From a bacterium HR28 (lineage in GTDB: Bacteria > Chloroflexota > Chloroflexia > Thermomicrobiales > Thermomicrobiaceae), in the NCBI GenBank assembly GCA_002898255.1, contig BEIE01000001.1:434001-498000 (forward strand): a stretch of DNA of 64,000 nucleotides, given 5' to 3'. A model generated the notes under the pieces. The model ran no database searches. It had not been told where the DNA came from and worked only from the letters and a program-made list of their open reading frames with translations. Position numbers and translations under genes: made by a program. This document shows positions 42,662-51,696 of the stretch, one piece after another. Position 1 is the stretch's first letter. Each line of letters opens with the position of its first letter.

Positions 42662-44137
42662 ATGGCTCGCCTGCGCATCGCGATCGCTGAACTCTCTCAC
42701 GAGACAAACTCCTTTTCCAGCGTGCCGGTCGACCTAGCCTTCATCGAGCGTTGCGGGATTGCCCGCGGAGCTGCCGTCCTTGAACAGGCACGCGACACCG
42801 CGACAGTGCTCGCTGGCTTCATTGACGCTGCCGCAGAACTGGGACTGGAGCTCCTGCCCTTGCTTTCCGTGTGGATCACGCCCGCGGGAAAAGTCACACG
42901 TGAAGCATACGAGACACTTGTCGCAGAACTTCTCGCGGACATTGAGCGTGCGCAGCCGCTCGACGGCATCCTGCTGTCACTGCACGGCGCGATGGTCGCC
43001 GAACACGTATCCGACGGCGATGGAGAACTTCTCCGTCGGGTGCGGGCGCTGGTTGGGCCACGCGTTCCGATCGTTGCAGTACTCGACCTGCACGCCAATA
43101 TCAGCCCTCTCATGGTCGAGCAGGCCGACATCCTCCTTGGTTACCATACCTACCCGCATGTTGATCAGCGAGAGCGCGGACAGCAAGCTGGTCAGCTTCT
43201 CTTTCGCTTGCTTCGTGGTGACGTTCATCCGACCGCCGTGTTGGTCAAGCCGCCGATGCTGCCGACGTCCCAACGGATGACGACCGATCGCCCACCAATG
43301 CGCACGCTTCTCGACCGAGCTGAGGCGATGGAAGATGATCCGCGTGTGCTGGACGTGACGATTGCCGGCGGTTTCCCGCCCGCCGATGTTCCGGAAGCCG
43401 GGTTGAGTATCTTGGTCACAACCGATGGGGATCCAGCACTCGCGCGACAGCTCGCTGACGAGTTGGCCGCGCTCGCTTGGGAGCTCCGCCATGGCTTTCT
43501 CGGCGGAGTGGCAACGTGGGACGAAGCAGCTGCAGCAATCCGTGCGATCGAGCGTGGGCCACTCGTGCTGGTTGATATCGCCGACAACCCTTGGACTGGC
43601 GGTCCGGGCGACAGCGTAGAGCTCCTGCGCTTCTTGCTCCGGCAAGAGGCACGACCAGCTGCTCTCGCGCTGGTGCGAGACCCTGAGGTCGTGGCCTACT
43701 GCTGTCAGGCGGGCGTGCGCGCGACGGTGGACGTCTTGCTCGGTGGGAAGACCGACAACTTGCATGGTCCACCGTTGGCCGTCCGGGGAGTGGTCCGGCT
43801 GCTCTCGGACGGTCGGTATGTGAATGCCGGCCCGATGCACGCTGGAGTGACGGTGGATCTCGGCCGAACGGTTGTGCTCGAGGTCGAGGGAATCGCCGTC
43901 ATTGTGACGGAGCGTGCCGAGTCTCCGATTGATCTCAATGTCTTTCGATCGCACGGGATTGAGCCGACCGAGCAACGCATCCTCGCACTGAAGGGCAAGG
44001 GACACTTTCGCGCAGCCTTCGAGCCGATTGCTGAGCGGGTAGTGCTCGTGGAAGGCCCAGGGATCACAGGGAGCGACCTTACTCGTCTTCCCTTCCGCAA
44101 CATCCGCCGGCCAATCTGGCCGCTCGACCTCGCTTGA
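42662..44137 (+). CDS. M81-family metallopeptidase (MlrC-like)
   Basis: This 491-residue member of peptidase family M81 is named for MlrC, which degrades linearised microcystin. Characteristic segments are RIAIAELSHETNSFS at the start, LLSLHGAMVAE, AVLDLHANIS, GYHTYPHVDQRERG with likely zinc-binding histidines, and DIADNPWTGGPGDS further on. Most family members are of unknown substrate. It closes a three-gene catabolic run behind serS and ends two bases from the convergent smc gene. Confidence 0.9.
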   Translation: MARLRIAIAELSHETNSFSSVPVDLAFIERCGIARGAAVLEQARDTATVLAGFIDAAAELGLELLPLLSVWITPAGKVTREAYETLVAELLADIERAQPLDGILLSLHGAMVAEHVSDGDGELLRRVRALVGPRVPIVAVLDLHANISPLMVEQADILLGYHTYPHVDQRERGQQAGQLLFRLLRGDVHPTAVLVKPPMLPTSQRMTTDRPPMRTLLDRAEAMEDDPRVLDVTIAGGFPPADVPEAGLSILVTTDGDPALARQLADELAALAWELRHGFLGGVATWDEAAAAIRAIERGPLVLVDIADNPWTGGPGDSVELLRFLLRQEARPAALALVRDPEVVAYCCQAGVRATVDVLLGGKTDNLHGPPLAVRGVVRLLSDGRYVNAGPMHAGVTVDLGRTVVLEVEGIAVIVTERAESPIDLNVFRSHGIEPTEQRILALKGKGHFRAAFEPIAERVVLVEGPGITGSDLTRLPFRNIRRPIWPLDLA

Positions 44138-44139
44138 CC

Positions 44140-47100
44140 TCACTCCGCCGCGTAGTCGGCCAGACGGAGCGAGACCACCCGCGAGGCACCATCCTCTCCC
44201 ATCGTGACACCATAGAGGGTTCCTGCTGCTTCGATCGTTGCACGGTTGTGCGTGATGACAAGAAACTGCGTCCGTTCAGCAAGACGTTCCAGCACCGCTC
44301 GGAAGCGCAGCACGTTCGCCTCATCAAGTGCAGCGTCGACCTCGTCGAGGACACAGAACGGCAGCGGGCTCGACTCCAGCAGCGCAAAGCGAAGCGCCAC
44401 CGCGGTCAGTGCGCGCTCACCACCACTCAATTGCTGCACAGAACGAACGCGCTTCCCAGCCGGTTGGACAACGAGTTCCACCCCTTCGATAGAGCCGGTT
44501 CCGTCACGCGCGATCAGCCGTGCCCGGCCTCCACCGAAGAGCTCACTGAACGTCGCCGCAAACGCGCGGTCAAGCGTTCGGAGTGACCGTGCGAAGCTAC
44601 GCTCGATCTGTCGGTCGAGTTCAGCAAGAAGTGTGCGCAGCGTCTGTACCGTCGCCCGCACGTCTTGGAGTTCCGATCGGAGCGACTCGTACCGCGCCCG
44701 TTCGGCCTCGTACTGCGCGATCGCTGCCTCACCGAAGCGGCTCAGCTCCTGCCAGCGCCGCCGCAGATCCACGATTCGACGCTCGAGTCGCTCTGACGGC
44801 TCGCTGACCTGCTCGGCCAACTGAGCCAACGTCTCCGACAACCCCTCGACCTCTCGCGCACCGCTGAGTTCCCAAGCCGCACTCTCCAGCACTGCCTGCT
44901 GGAGTTCTTCGGCACGTTCCAGCGTGGCCCGCACCGCAGCTCGCTCCCGTTCTGTCTGTCGCAGATACTCCTCGGCCGTTGCCAGCGCGCTGCGTGCAGC
45001 GCTGAGACAACGCGCCCGTTCCTCGAGCGCCGTTGCGACAGCCACTTCCTCCCGTTCGAGCTCCGAAACCGCTGCAGAAAGCGACGCCGCTTCAGACTCG
45101 GCTCGTTCGGCCTCTGCGAGCGCCCGCTCATAGTCGGCAGCCAGTTGCGCCCGGCGACTTGCCAACTCTGCGACCCGCTGTTGAAGCCGCTCCAACTGGC
45201 GTTCAAGCTGAGCTCGTTCCCGTTCGAGGGCATGAGTACGCTCACGCAGGACAGCGACACGAGCAGCCAGTCGTTCTCGCTCTGGATCAGCTCGCTCGAG
45301 TGCAGCCAGTTCATCGACGAGTCGCGCCCGCTGCCCCTCGATCTTGTGATGAGCTGACTCCCATTCTGCCTCTTGGGCAGCGAGCGCTCGTTCTTGCTCT
45401 TCTGCCTCGGTGAGAAGACGCTCGAGATGCGCGATGGCCTGTGTCTCACGGGCTTGCGTTTCGACGAGCATCGTCAACGCTCGTTCTGCCCGCTGCCGCT
45501 CTGCGAGGAGTTCGGCATGGGCTGTCTCGAGCGCACGCAGTTTGCGCTGCGCCTCGTCCGCCGTTATTCGCGCCTGCTCGTACTCGACGCGCGTGGACTC
45601 GAGCTCCTGTCGCCCTTGAGCCACCAGCTGCTCTAGACGCTCTGACCGAGCAGCGAGTTCGCGGCGTTCCCGAGCCAGAGACAGAACCCCTCGCTCGCGG
45701 GACTTTGCTGCTCCACCGGTGACTGAGCCGCTTGGACGAGCAAGTTCACCCTCCCGCGTAACAATCACCCAGCCAGGAGGAAGCTGCGGGAGCAAGCGCC
45801 GGGTTGTGGCGAGGTCAGTGACAACGAGGACCCGCCCAAGCAAGGACTGCACGACAGGGCGCAGTGCTGGAGAAGCGGACACGAGTTCCGCTGCCACCCC
45901 GATGACACCAGGTCCACCTATGGCGAGCGGCAGTCGGGTTGGCGGAAAAGTGCGGACACTGTCGAGGGGATGGAAAGTCACCCGGCCAGCACGGTGTTCT
46001 TTGAGAAAGGCAATGGCTGCCTCCGCATCAGTCCAGCGTTCCACCACGACATCATGGAGGTGCCCACCGAGCGCAGCCTCGACAGCAAGCTCGAGTTCCG
46101 GTGGAACATCGATGAGTGCACCAAGCGTCCCGAGGACACCACTCAGCTGGCCACGATGGGCTGCGGCGAGCACGGCTCGCGTCGCACCGGCAATAAGCTC
46201 GCCTTCGAGTGCTCGAGACAACGCGTCGAGACGTGCGCGCGCCAAGATCAGCTCACGCTCCAGTTCACGCACGACGTGCGCTTGCCGCTCGAGCTTCGAG
46301 CCCGTTTGCCTCAGCAGCGCGGAACAGCGCTCGACCTCCAGCTTTGCCTCGGTGAGCTGTTCGGTCAGTTCAGCCTCGCGTGCCGTGAGCGTCACCAGCT
46401 CGCGTTCTGCAGCAGTACGCTCACGAGCCCTCTCGACCGCAGCGGCACGCAGCTGCGCGAGTTCCTGACGTCGCGCCTCGGTCGTCGCCGCCAGTGTCAC
46501 GCGCTCACGCGCGAGGCGCTGACGCTCGCGCTCGCACTGGGTGAGCTGACGCTCAAGCTCTTTGAGGTCACGGCGAAGCTGTGCGGCGCGGCTTGCGCGT
46601 TCAGCTGCGGCAGCCTCGGTTCGCTGGAGCGCCGACTCTACTGCAGCGAGTTCGTTATTTGTCGCAGCGTGCAGGGCTGCGACGCGCTCGAGTTCCTGTT
46701 GCAGAGCAACGGCCTCATGGTGAGTGCTGACCGTGTCACGGTCAAGTGAGTCGAGTTGGAGCGTGAGCACTGCAGCACGTTCTCGGGCCACCTGAGCCCG
46801 GTGCGCCGCGGCCTCAGCTTCGCGCACCCGGACTCGCCGACGCTCGACCAGCATCTCACGCTGCGCAGCGAGTGCGCGGTATTCACTTTCTGCGCGCTCC
46901 AGTGACTCCCGCGCCTGTCGTACCGTTCTGACCGCATCTTCATAGGCACGCTCACACTCCGTAGCACGACAGCGTGCACGTTCAGCCTCGTCACGGGCGC
47001 GCCGCCAACGTGCAGCAAAGAGATGCAGCGTCGTCTCTCGGAGCGCCTCGCGCACGGTCAGCGCCTCGCGTGCACGCTCGGCTGCCTCGGCCAGCGTCGC

Positions 47101-47703
47101 AATGTGCGGTTCGAGTTCCCGTAGAAGGTCTTCCAATCGTTGCGCGTGCTGCTCGGCCTCAGTCAATCGTTGGCGTGCCTCGGCTTGACGCAAGCGCAAA
47201 GTCGCCAGTCCAGCTGCATGCTCCAGGAAGTCGCGACGCTCGCTCGGGCGCTGGTCGAGCACTTCATCGACCGCACCCTGACGGACAATGACCCACTCGG
47301 CCCGAAGGGCAGCGGCGATCTGAGCCACATCGCGGAGACGTGCCCGAGCGCCGTTGATCAGGTACTGGTTCTCGCCGTCGCGAAAGACGCGCCGAGTCAG
47401 ACTGACCTCGTGGAAAGGAAGTCCGAGCTCCTCCGCGTCCTGCTCAAGGACTAACGTCACTTCGGCCATGCCGAGCGCCGCGCGTCCGGGACCGCCGGCG
47501 AAGATGACGTCCTCGGCACGACGACTCCGCATCGCTGCGCCGCTCTGCTCGCCGAGTACCCACGCGATGGCGTCTGCCAGGTTCGACTTCCCCGAGCCAT
47601 TCGGCCCAACGATCGCGGTAATACCGCGGTCGAAGACGAGCTCAACAGGGTCAGCGAAGCTCTTGAAACCAAGGACTGTGAGGCGTGTCAGACGGATACC
47701 CAT
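44140..47703 (-). CDS. smc: chromosome segregation protein SMC
   Basis: This 1187-residue condensin ATPase has the N-terminal head with Walker A VGPNGSGKSNLADAI and a long coiled coil. The hinge is at about residues 515-640 (GVLGTLGALIDVPPELELAVEAALGGHLHDVVV), then the return coiled coil. The C-terminal head has the signature QLSGGERALTAVALRFALL and Walker B PFCVLDEVDAALDEAN. Length and layout are normal. The Arg-rich, hydrophobic-poor coils give long antisense open frames that are shadows. Its partner genes scpA/scpB are not here. It is the last gene of the galE run, 12 bases after galE. Confidence 0.97.
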   Translation of the reverse strand: MGIRLTRLTVLGFKSFADPVELVFDRGITAIVGPNGSGKSNLADAIAWVLGEQSGAAMRSRRAEDVIFAGGPGRAALGMAEVTLVLEQDAEELGLPFHEVSLTRRVFRDGENQYLINGARARLRDVAQIAAALRAEWVIVRQGAVDEVLDQRPSERRDFLEHAAGLATLRLRQAEARQRLTEAEQHAQRLEDLLRELEPHIATLAEAAERAREALTVREALRETTLHLFAARWRRARDEAERARCRATECERAYEDAVRTVRQARESLERAESEYRALAAQREMLVERRRVRVREAEAAAHRAQVARERAAVLTLQLDSLDRDTVSTHHEAVALQQELERVAALHAATNNELAAVESALQRTEAAAAERASRAAQLRRDLKELERQLTQCERERQRLARERVTLAATTEARRQELAQLRAAAVERARERTAAERELVTLTAREAELTEQLTEAKLEVERCSALLRQTGSKLERQAHVVRELERELILARARLDALSRALEGELIAGATRAVLAAAHRGQLSGVLGTLGALIDVPPELELAVEAALGGHLHDVVVERWTDAEAAIAFLKEHRAGRVTFHPLDSVRTFPPTRLPLAIGGPGVIGVAAELVSASPALRPVVQSLLGRVLVVTDLATTRRLLPQLPPGWVIVTREGELARPSGSVTGGAAKSRERGVLSLARERRELAARSERLEQLVAQGRQELESTRVEYEQARITADEAQRKLRALETAHAELLAERQRAERALTMLVETQARETQAIAHLERLLTEAEEQERALAAQEAEWESAHHKIEGQRARLVDELAALERADPERERLAARVAVLRERTHALERERAQLERQLERLQQRVAELASRRAQLAADYERALAEAERAESEAASLSAAVSELEREEVAVATALEERARCLSAARSALATAEEYLRQTERERAAVRATLERAEELQQAVLESAAWELSGAREVEGLSETLAQLAEQVSEPSERLERRIVDLRRRWQELSRFGEAAIAQYEAERARYESLRSELQDVRATVQTLRTLLAELDRQIERSFARSLRTLDRAFAATFSELFGGGRARLIARDGTGSIEGVELVVQPAGKRVRSVQQLSGGERALTAVALRFALLESSPLPFCVLDEVDAALDEANVLRFRAVLERLAERTQFLVITHNRATIEAAGTLYGVTMGEDGASRVVSLRLADYAAE

Positions 47704-47715
47704 CTGCGCACCCGG

Positions 47716-48705
47716 TCAGTCGGGATAACCGTGCGGAAAGCGGCTGTGCCAGGCGACAGCTGAAGCGATAATCTCTTCAATCCCGTAACGCGGACGCCAA
47801 CCGAGGACACGTGCCGCCTTGGCATAACTGGCGTACTTCACCGGTGGCTCACCAGGACGCGGCTCTCCCCGCTCGATCGGGAAGCGCACGCCAGTGATCT
47901 CCTGCACGAGCTCCACGATCTGGCGAGTCGAATATCCGACGCCACTCCCCAGGTTGATGACATCAGTGTGGTGGCCACGCCGCAGCGCCTCCAGCGCTAA
48001 GAGGTGTGCCTCCGCCAAGTCGAGAACGTGCACGTAGTCTCGGATCGTTGTACCGTCCGGCGTCTCAACAAGGGGCGAGGTCAGCCGGAAGGGTTGGAGA
48101 CCGAGTGCACCGCGGATGGCATTCGGGATCAGGTGCTCTTCAGGGCGATGGTCTTCACCCATGGAACCATCTAACGCCGCACCGGCAGCGTTGAAGTAGC
48201 GGAGACTGATGGAGCGCAGTCCATAAGCAGCATCGTACCAACGCAGGTATTGCTCGACCTGGAGCTTCGAGGCCCCATACGGGTTTGCCGGTTCGGTCGG
48301 GTGTTCCTCATCGAGCGGAAGATAGCGTGCCTCGCCGTAGACTTCTGAAGTGGACGAGAAGACAACATGCGGGACACCATAAGCAAGACAGGCCTCAAGG
48401 AGGACGATGGCACCACCAACGTTGTGAACGACGTACTTGTTGGGATCAATGACAGACTCTCGGACTGAGGTATAGGCAGCGAGATGGAGGACCGCGTCAA
48501 ATCGCCAGCGGCGAAAGCAGGCGAAAACCGCTTCGCGATCGACGAGTTCCCCGACGACGAGCGGTGCCTGAACGGCCGCGCGATGTCCCTGACGAAGATT
48601 GTCGAACACAACGACCTCATGACCGGCTTCCTGGAGCGCTCGGACAGTAAACGATCCAACATAGCCGGCTCCGCCGGTCACCAAGACCGTCAGCGGTCGG
48701 CTCAT
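47716..48705 (-). CDS. galE: UDP-glucose 4-epimerase
   Basis: This 329-residue extended short-chain dehydrogenase has an NAD-binding VLVTGGAGYVGSFTVRALQ and a catalytic Ser-Tyr-Lys set in VFSSTSEVYGEA and NPYGASKLQVEQ. SLRYFNAAGAALDGSMGEDHRPEEHLIP is typical of GalE. It interconverts UDP-glucose and UDP-galactose for surface polysaccharide. The start codon overlaps the preceding stop as ATGA, so translation is coupled to the pyrophosphatase-like gene. Confidence 0.94.
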   Translation of the reverse strand: MSRPLTVLVTGGAGYVGSFTVRALQEAGHEVVVFDNLRQGHRAAVQAPLVVGELVDREAVFACFRRWRFDAVLHLAAYTSVRESVIDPNKYVVHNVGGAIVLLEACLAYGVPHVVFSSTSEVYGEARYLPLDEEHPTEPANPYGASKLQVEQYLRWYDAAYGLRSISLRYFNAAGAALDGSMGEDHRPEEHLIPNAIRGALGLQPFRLTSPLVETPDGTTIRDYVHVLDLAEAHLLALEALRRGHHTDVINLGSGVGYSTRQIVELVQEITGVRFPIERGEPRPGEPPVKYASYAKAARVLGWRPRYGIEEIIASAVAWHSRFPHGYPD

Positions 48706-49196
48706 CGATCGTGCTCCTCCTCATTTCGCCGCGCCAGCGCGACCGCTTCCCATGCCGCGGTCTCGTCAGCGAGCTCCGGTACCGCTTCCCAATCGGCAAA
48801 CCACGCCAAGATCCGCTCAATGTCCTCCCTCGACACCTCGGCAAGCCGACAGATCGTTCCATACCGCTGATCTGCGCAAGCCACTGCCAGCACCTTGTCG
48901 TCCCCGTTCCGTCTTCGCAGGAGCCCGACCGGGCGCACGAGCAGACGCGTGCCGGTCACGAACGGTCGGCTCGCAAGGACGATGACATCGAGTGCGTCAT
49001 CGTCAGACGGATTGTACGTGCCGACGAGAAACCCGTAGTTGGCCGGCCAGGGGCGACGAGCGAATGGGTGCGGAAAGGTGCGCCAGGTACCCGCACGCGT
49101 GTCGTAGACGTGCCGAACTGTCGAGCCAGCCGGATCCTCAATCACGGCTTCGATGCAGCCAGTGTCTCGATTGGCAACTCGTCTGATGCGCCCCAT
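48702..49196 (-). CDS. degenerate inorganic pyrophosphatase-like protein
   Basis: This roughly 164-residue protein has the fold signature of family I soluble pyrophosphatases: WPANYGFLVGTYNPSDDDALDVIVL followed by FVTGTRLLVRPVGLLRRRNGDDKVLAVA. The metal aspartates of DDDALD and the D-x-K after NGD are kept. By comparison from memory with E. coli Ppa, the Lys/Glu pair after the first strand (RHVYD here), the Asp in the MTDEAGED loop (RRRNGDD here) and the C-terminal Tyr-Lys (FADWE here) are missing. It may be inactive or act on another phosphoester. The start is uncertain (49196 or 49205), and either overlaps the rhodanese gene by about 55 bases. Confidence 0.72.
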   Translation of the reverse strand: MGRIRRVANRDTGCIEAVIEDPAGSTVRHVYDTRAGTWRTFPHPFARRPWPANYGFLVGTYNPSDDDALDVIVLASRPFVTGTRLLVRPVGLLRRRNGDDKVLAVACADQRYGTICRLAEVSREDIERILAWFADWEAVPELADETAAWEAVALARRNEEEHDR

Positions 49197-50074
49197 TGTG
49201 CCCATGATCCGTCGTATACCCGAACATCCGGATAGCCAAGCAACCGTAGCGAGACATAACTGATGGCTGCGCTCGGGCTGTGCAAGCCATAGACGAGAAT
49301 ACGCTGCTCGGGGAGAATCCTTGCTGAGCGGTAGAGCGTCGCAAGGTCTTCGGGCGGGCGAAAGGCGAGTGGTGGCTCGCCCACCAAGAGTGACGACCAG
49401 GGAACCGATGCAGCACCGGGGATACGCCCGCGGCGCAAACGGCCTTGCCACGTCTCGGCGAGTTCCTTTGTCGTACGGTTGTCGACGACACGTGCTGAAG
49501 GGTCGCCCAGTGCAGCCAACACGTCAGGCAGCTCCGCCAGTACTTCATAGCGGAGTGAAGGGCGAAACGTTCCTGGAGACGGTCTTCGAGGCAACAGACG
49601 GGTCGTCGGGTAGCCTGCGGCTTCCCACGCGAAGAGCCCTCCGTGGAGCAGGCGCACTCGTTCAAACCCAACAGCGTGCAAAAACCAGAGCCATCGGCAG
49701 GCTCCACGACCGTCCCCTCGCTCATAGACAACCACCTCATCATCTGGATCGAGGCCGATGTCACGTAGAAGTGTGCCCCGGCGTGGCTCACCAACCAGCA
49801 TGCCGTAGACGTCGTTGTGCAGCTCGATCGTGTCCTGCCACCAGACATGCAACGCTCCCGGAACGTGTCCAGCGTTATAGGTGTGGAGCGGACTGGCATC
49901 GAGCACGATGAGGTGCGGGTCGCCCAGTCGTTCGGCGAGCTCGCGGGGCTCGATCAAAAGCTGACCGCCCGGATAGCTCGTCGCTGGCGCAAGTACAGGC
50001 AGGGAAGCGAGACGACGGCATCCTACCAGCACAATTCCGGTGACGCCGGCAAGAAACGAGCGACGCGTCAGCAT
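49142..50074 (-). CDS. rhodanese-like Tat lipoprotein without catalytic Cys
   Basis: This 310-residue two-domain rhodanese is of the thiosulfate/mercaptopyruvate sulfurtransferase type. The N-terminus has a twin-arginine motif TRRSFLAG followed by a hydrophobic stretch and a lipobox-like LVGC, so it is probably exported folded and lipid-anchored. The first domain holds LIVLDASPLHTYNAGHVPGALHV. In the second, the active loop reads VYGLHSPSAA where active enzymes have YCxxGxxA, so the catalytic cysteine is absent. Sulfur transfer is therefore unlikely, and the domain may bind a ligand or partner. It belongs to the same run as galE and smc. Confidence 0.83.
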   Translation of the reverse strand: MLTRRSFLAGVTGIVLVGCRRLASLPVLAPATSYPGGQLLIEPRELAERLGDPHLIVLDASPLHTYNAGHVPGALHVWWQDTIELHNDVYGMLVGEPRRGTLLRDIGLDPDDEVVVYERGDGRGACRWLWFLHAVGFERVRLLHGGLFAWEAAGYPTTRLLPRRPSPGTFRPSLRYEVLAELPDVLAALGDPSARVVDNRTTKELAETWQGRLRRGRIPGAASVPWSSLLVGEPPLAFRPPEDLATLYRSARILPEQRILVYGLHSPSAAISYVSLRLLGYPDVRVYDGSWAQWGASDELPIETLAASKP

Positions 50075-50183
50075 CGATTCCCAGATAACTCAGCGTTTAC
50101 GCGACAGACGCGAACGCAACTACAGGAGAAGGCGAGCAAGAGGGTCAGCACCTTGCCCGCCTTCCAAAGCGTACCGCGTTGAC

Positions 50184-50915
50184 TCACTGGATCGCGTAGT
50201 CGATGGAAACAGTGACGACGACCGTCGTCTCACCGACAGGAACAGCGGCTGCTTCGGGACCAGTCCTGGCAACCGGTACCGGAATTGGCGGCGTCGTCAC
50301 CGATTCGACGATCCGAACAGGCGCGCCCAGCCCGACACCGGTCAACTGAGCAAGCTGCGCCGCCTTTTCACGCGCGTCCCGGACAGCAAGCTCACGAGCC
50401 TGCCGAAGTGCCGCCGCAGGGTTGGCAACCGAAAAACTGACGCCAGTCACTGCGTTGGCCCCTGATTGAACGGCACGCCCAAGCAGCTCTCCAACCTGCT
50501 GGACAGGCTGAACCTGGACTTCTACAAGGTGGGAGACCCGGTAGCCGGTGACCGGGGCGCTTGGTTGCTGCCAGTCACGCTCGACCGTGATGGCATAGAC
50601 GACTGTCTTGATCTTGCTCTCCGGAATGCCGGCCTGCCGGAAGACAGCGAGGATCGCATCCATACGCCGCTCGACCTCTCGCTGGGCAGCCGCGGCATCG
50701 GGATCAAAGACCTCTGCCCCAAGCGTGACGATCGCAGTATCAGGCATGAGCGAGACACGCCCTTCCCCCGAAACGCTGATGACCCGCTGGGGCGGCGTTG
50801 TCTCCTGGGCAGCAGCTGGCTGCGGTTGACGGAGTGATGACACTCCGGTTACGGCTCCACCAATGAGTACCAGACTGCCCAGGACAGTCAACAAGGCGAA
50901 CCAGGCTCGTCGCAT
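50184..50915 (-). CDS. SIMPL-domain (DUF541) exported protein
   Basis: This 243-residue protein has a signal peptide or N-terminal anchor (residues 5-25) and a SIMPL/DUF541 domain. The start VISVSGEGRVSLMPDTAIVTLGAEV, the middle GYRVSHLVEVQVQPVQQVGELLGRAVQSGANAV, and PAAALRQARELAVRDAREKAAQLA are typical. Such periplasmic proteins (for example YggE, BP26) assemble into rings and are linked to oxidative stress, but the mechanism is unknown. The ATG at 50915 follows GGAGGGAGAGAA. It lies 75 bases behind the anti-sigma gene and could belong to that regulon. Confidence 0.9.
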   Translation of the reverse strand: MRRAWFALLTVLGSLVLIGGAVTGVSSLRQPQPAAAQETTPPQRVISVSGEGRVSLMPDTAIVTLGAEVFDPDAAAAQREVERRMDAILAVFRQAGIPESKIKTVVYAITVERDWQQPSAPVTGYRVSHLVEVQVQPVQQVGELLGRAVQSGANAVTGVSFSVANPAAALRQARELAVRDAREKAAQLAQLTGVGLGAPVRIVESVTTPPIPVPVARTGPEAAAVPVGETTVVVTVSIDYAIQ

Positions 50916-50990
50916 TTCTCTCCCTCCGTCACTCTGCGATCTTGAGTTGCACATAAGGGAGACGTCGGAAATGTGCCCCGGGTTCCCGCT

Positions 50991-51683
50991 TTAGCGCCGC
51001 GCCCCCCGCTGCGGATGACGCACAACCGGGAACAAAAAACCGAGCACAACGCCAAGCACGGTGACAACGCTGAGCAGCGTCACAGCAGCGAGAAAGAGAG
51101 CCCGCTCCAGTCCCTCTCTGAGCTGAACTGTCTCGCTTTCCGCCTCGTTCGTGGGTACTGGAGGCGTCTCGGCAGGACGAGCGAAGGCAAAGGTGGAGGG
51201 AGTCAATCCCTCAGGTGCGGGAGTCTCCTCGAGCGACTGAACTGCCGGAGCCGACGTTCCAACCACACCCGTCTCAGCGGGCGTGGGTTGTGTAGCAAGC
51301 GCGGCGATCCCACCTGGCGAGGCTTGCTCTTGCCCACGTTTGCCAGCGGACCACTCGCCAGCGCCGGGAAAGGCGAGCGCTGAGGAGAGCAGCATGACGA
51401 GTAGCGTCGCTGCAAGCAATGTCCCGACGCGGATCGAAAAGCGATGTCGCCACCACCAGGGAACAGGACGCAGAACTGCGACACTCTCAGGGGGGAAAGT
51501 AAAATCACGCGGCAGTGGCGGAGACGGCAAGGCACGCAGCGCCCGCTGGAGCGCAATGTACTGCTGCCAGCGGTACCGACACTCCTCGCAGGATTCGAGG
51601 TGTTCCCGAGCAAGCGAATCCGGCGCTTCACTCGCAAGGAGTGCAAGCTGTTCGTCGGTGAGGTGACTCGCCTCGAGCGTCAT
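50991..51683 (-). CDS. ZAS-type anti-sigma factor
   Basis: This 230-residue membrane-bound anti-sigma factor has an N-terminal cytoplasmic zinc-binding domain with His28, Cys32 and Cys35 (HLESCEEC). One membrane helix is at about 84-102 and a second hydrophobic helix near the C-terminus (about 200-222), with a Pro/Thr-rich segment between. It should hold the sigma factor encoded just upstream until a signal arrives. The start at 51683 is 13 bases after the sigma gene stop, with GGAG upstream. Confidence 0.87.
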   Translation of the reverse strand: MTLEASHLTDEQLALLASEAPDSLAREHLESCEECRYRWQQYIALQRALRALPSPPLPRDFTFPPESVAVLRPVPWWWRHRFSIRVGTLLAATLLVMLLSSALAFPGAGEWSAGKRGQEQASPGGIAALATQPTPAETGVVGTSAPAVQSLEETPAPEGLTPSTFAFARPAETPPVPTNEAESETVQLREGLERALFLAAVTLLSVVTVLGVVLGFLFPVVRHPQRGARR

Positions 51684-51696
51684 TGAAACTCCGTTC

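Noticed and set aside
42977-44143. 388-codon minus-strand frame
   Set aside because: It is antisense to the M81 peptidase gene, which has clear motifs.
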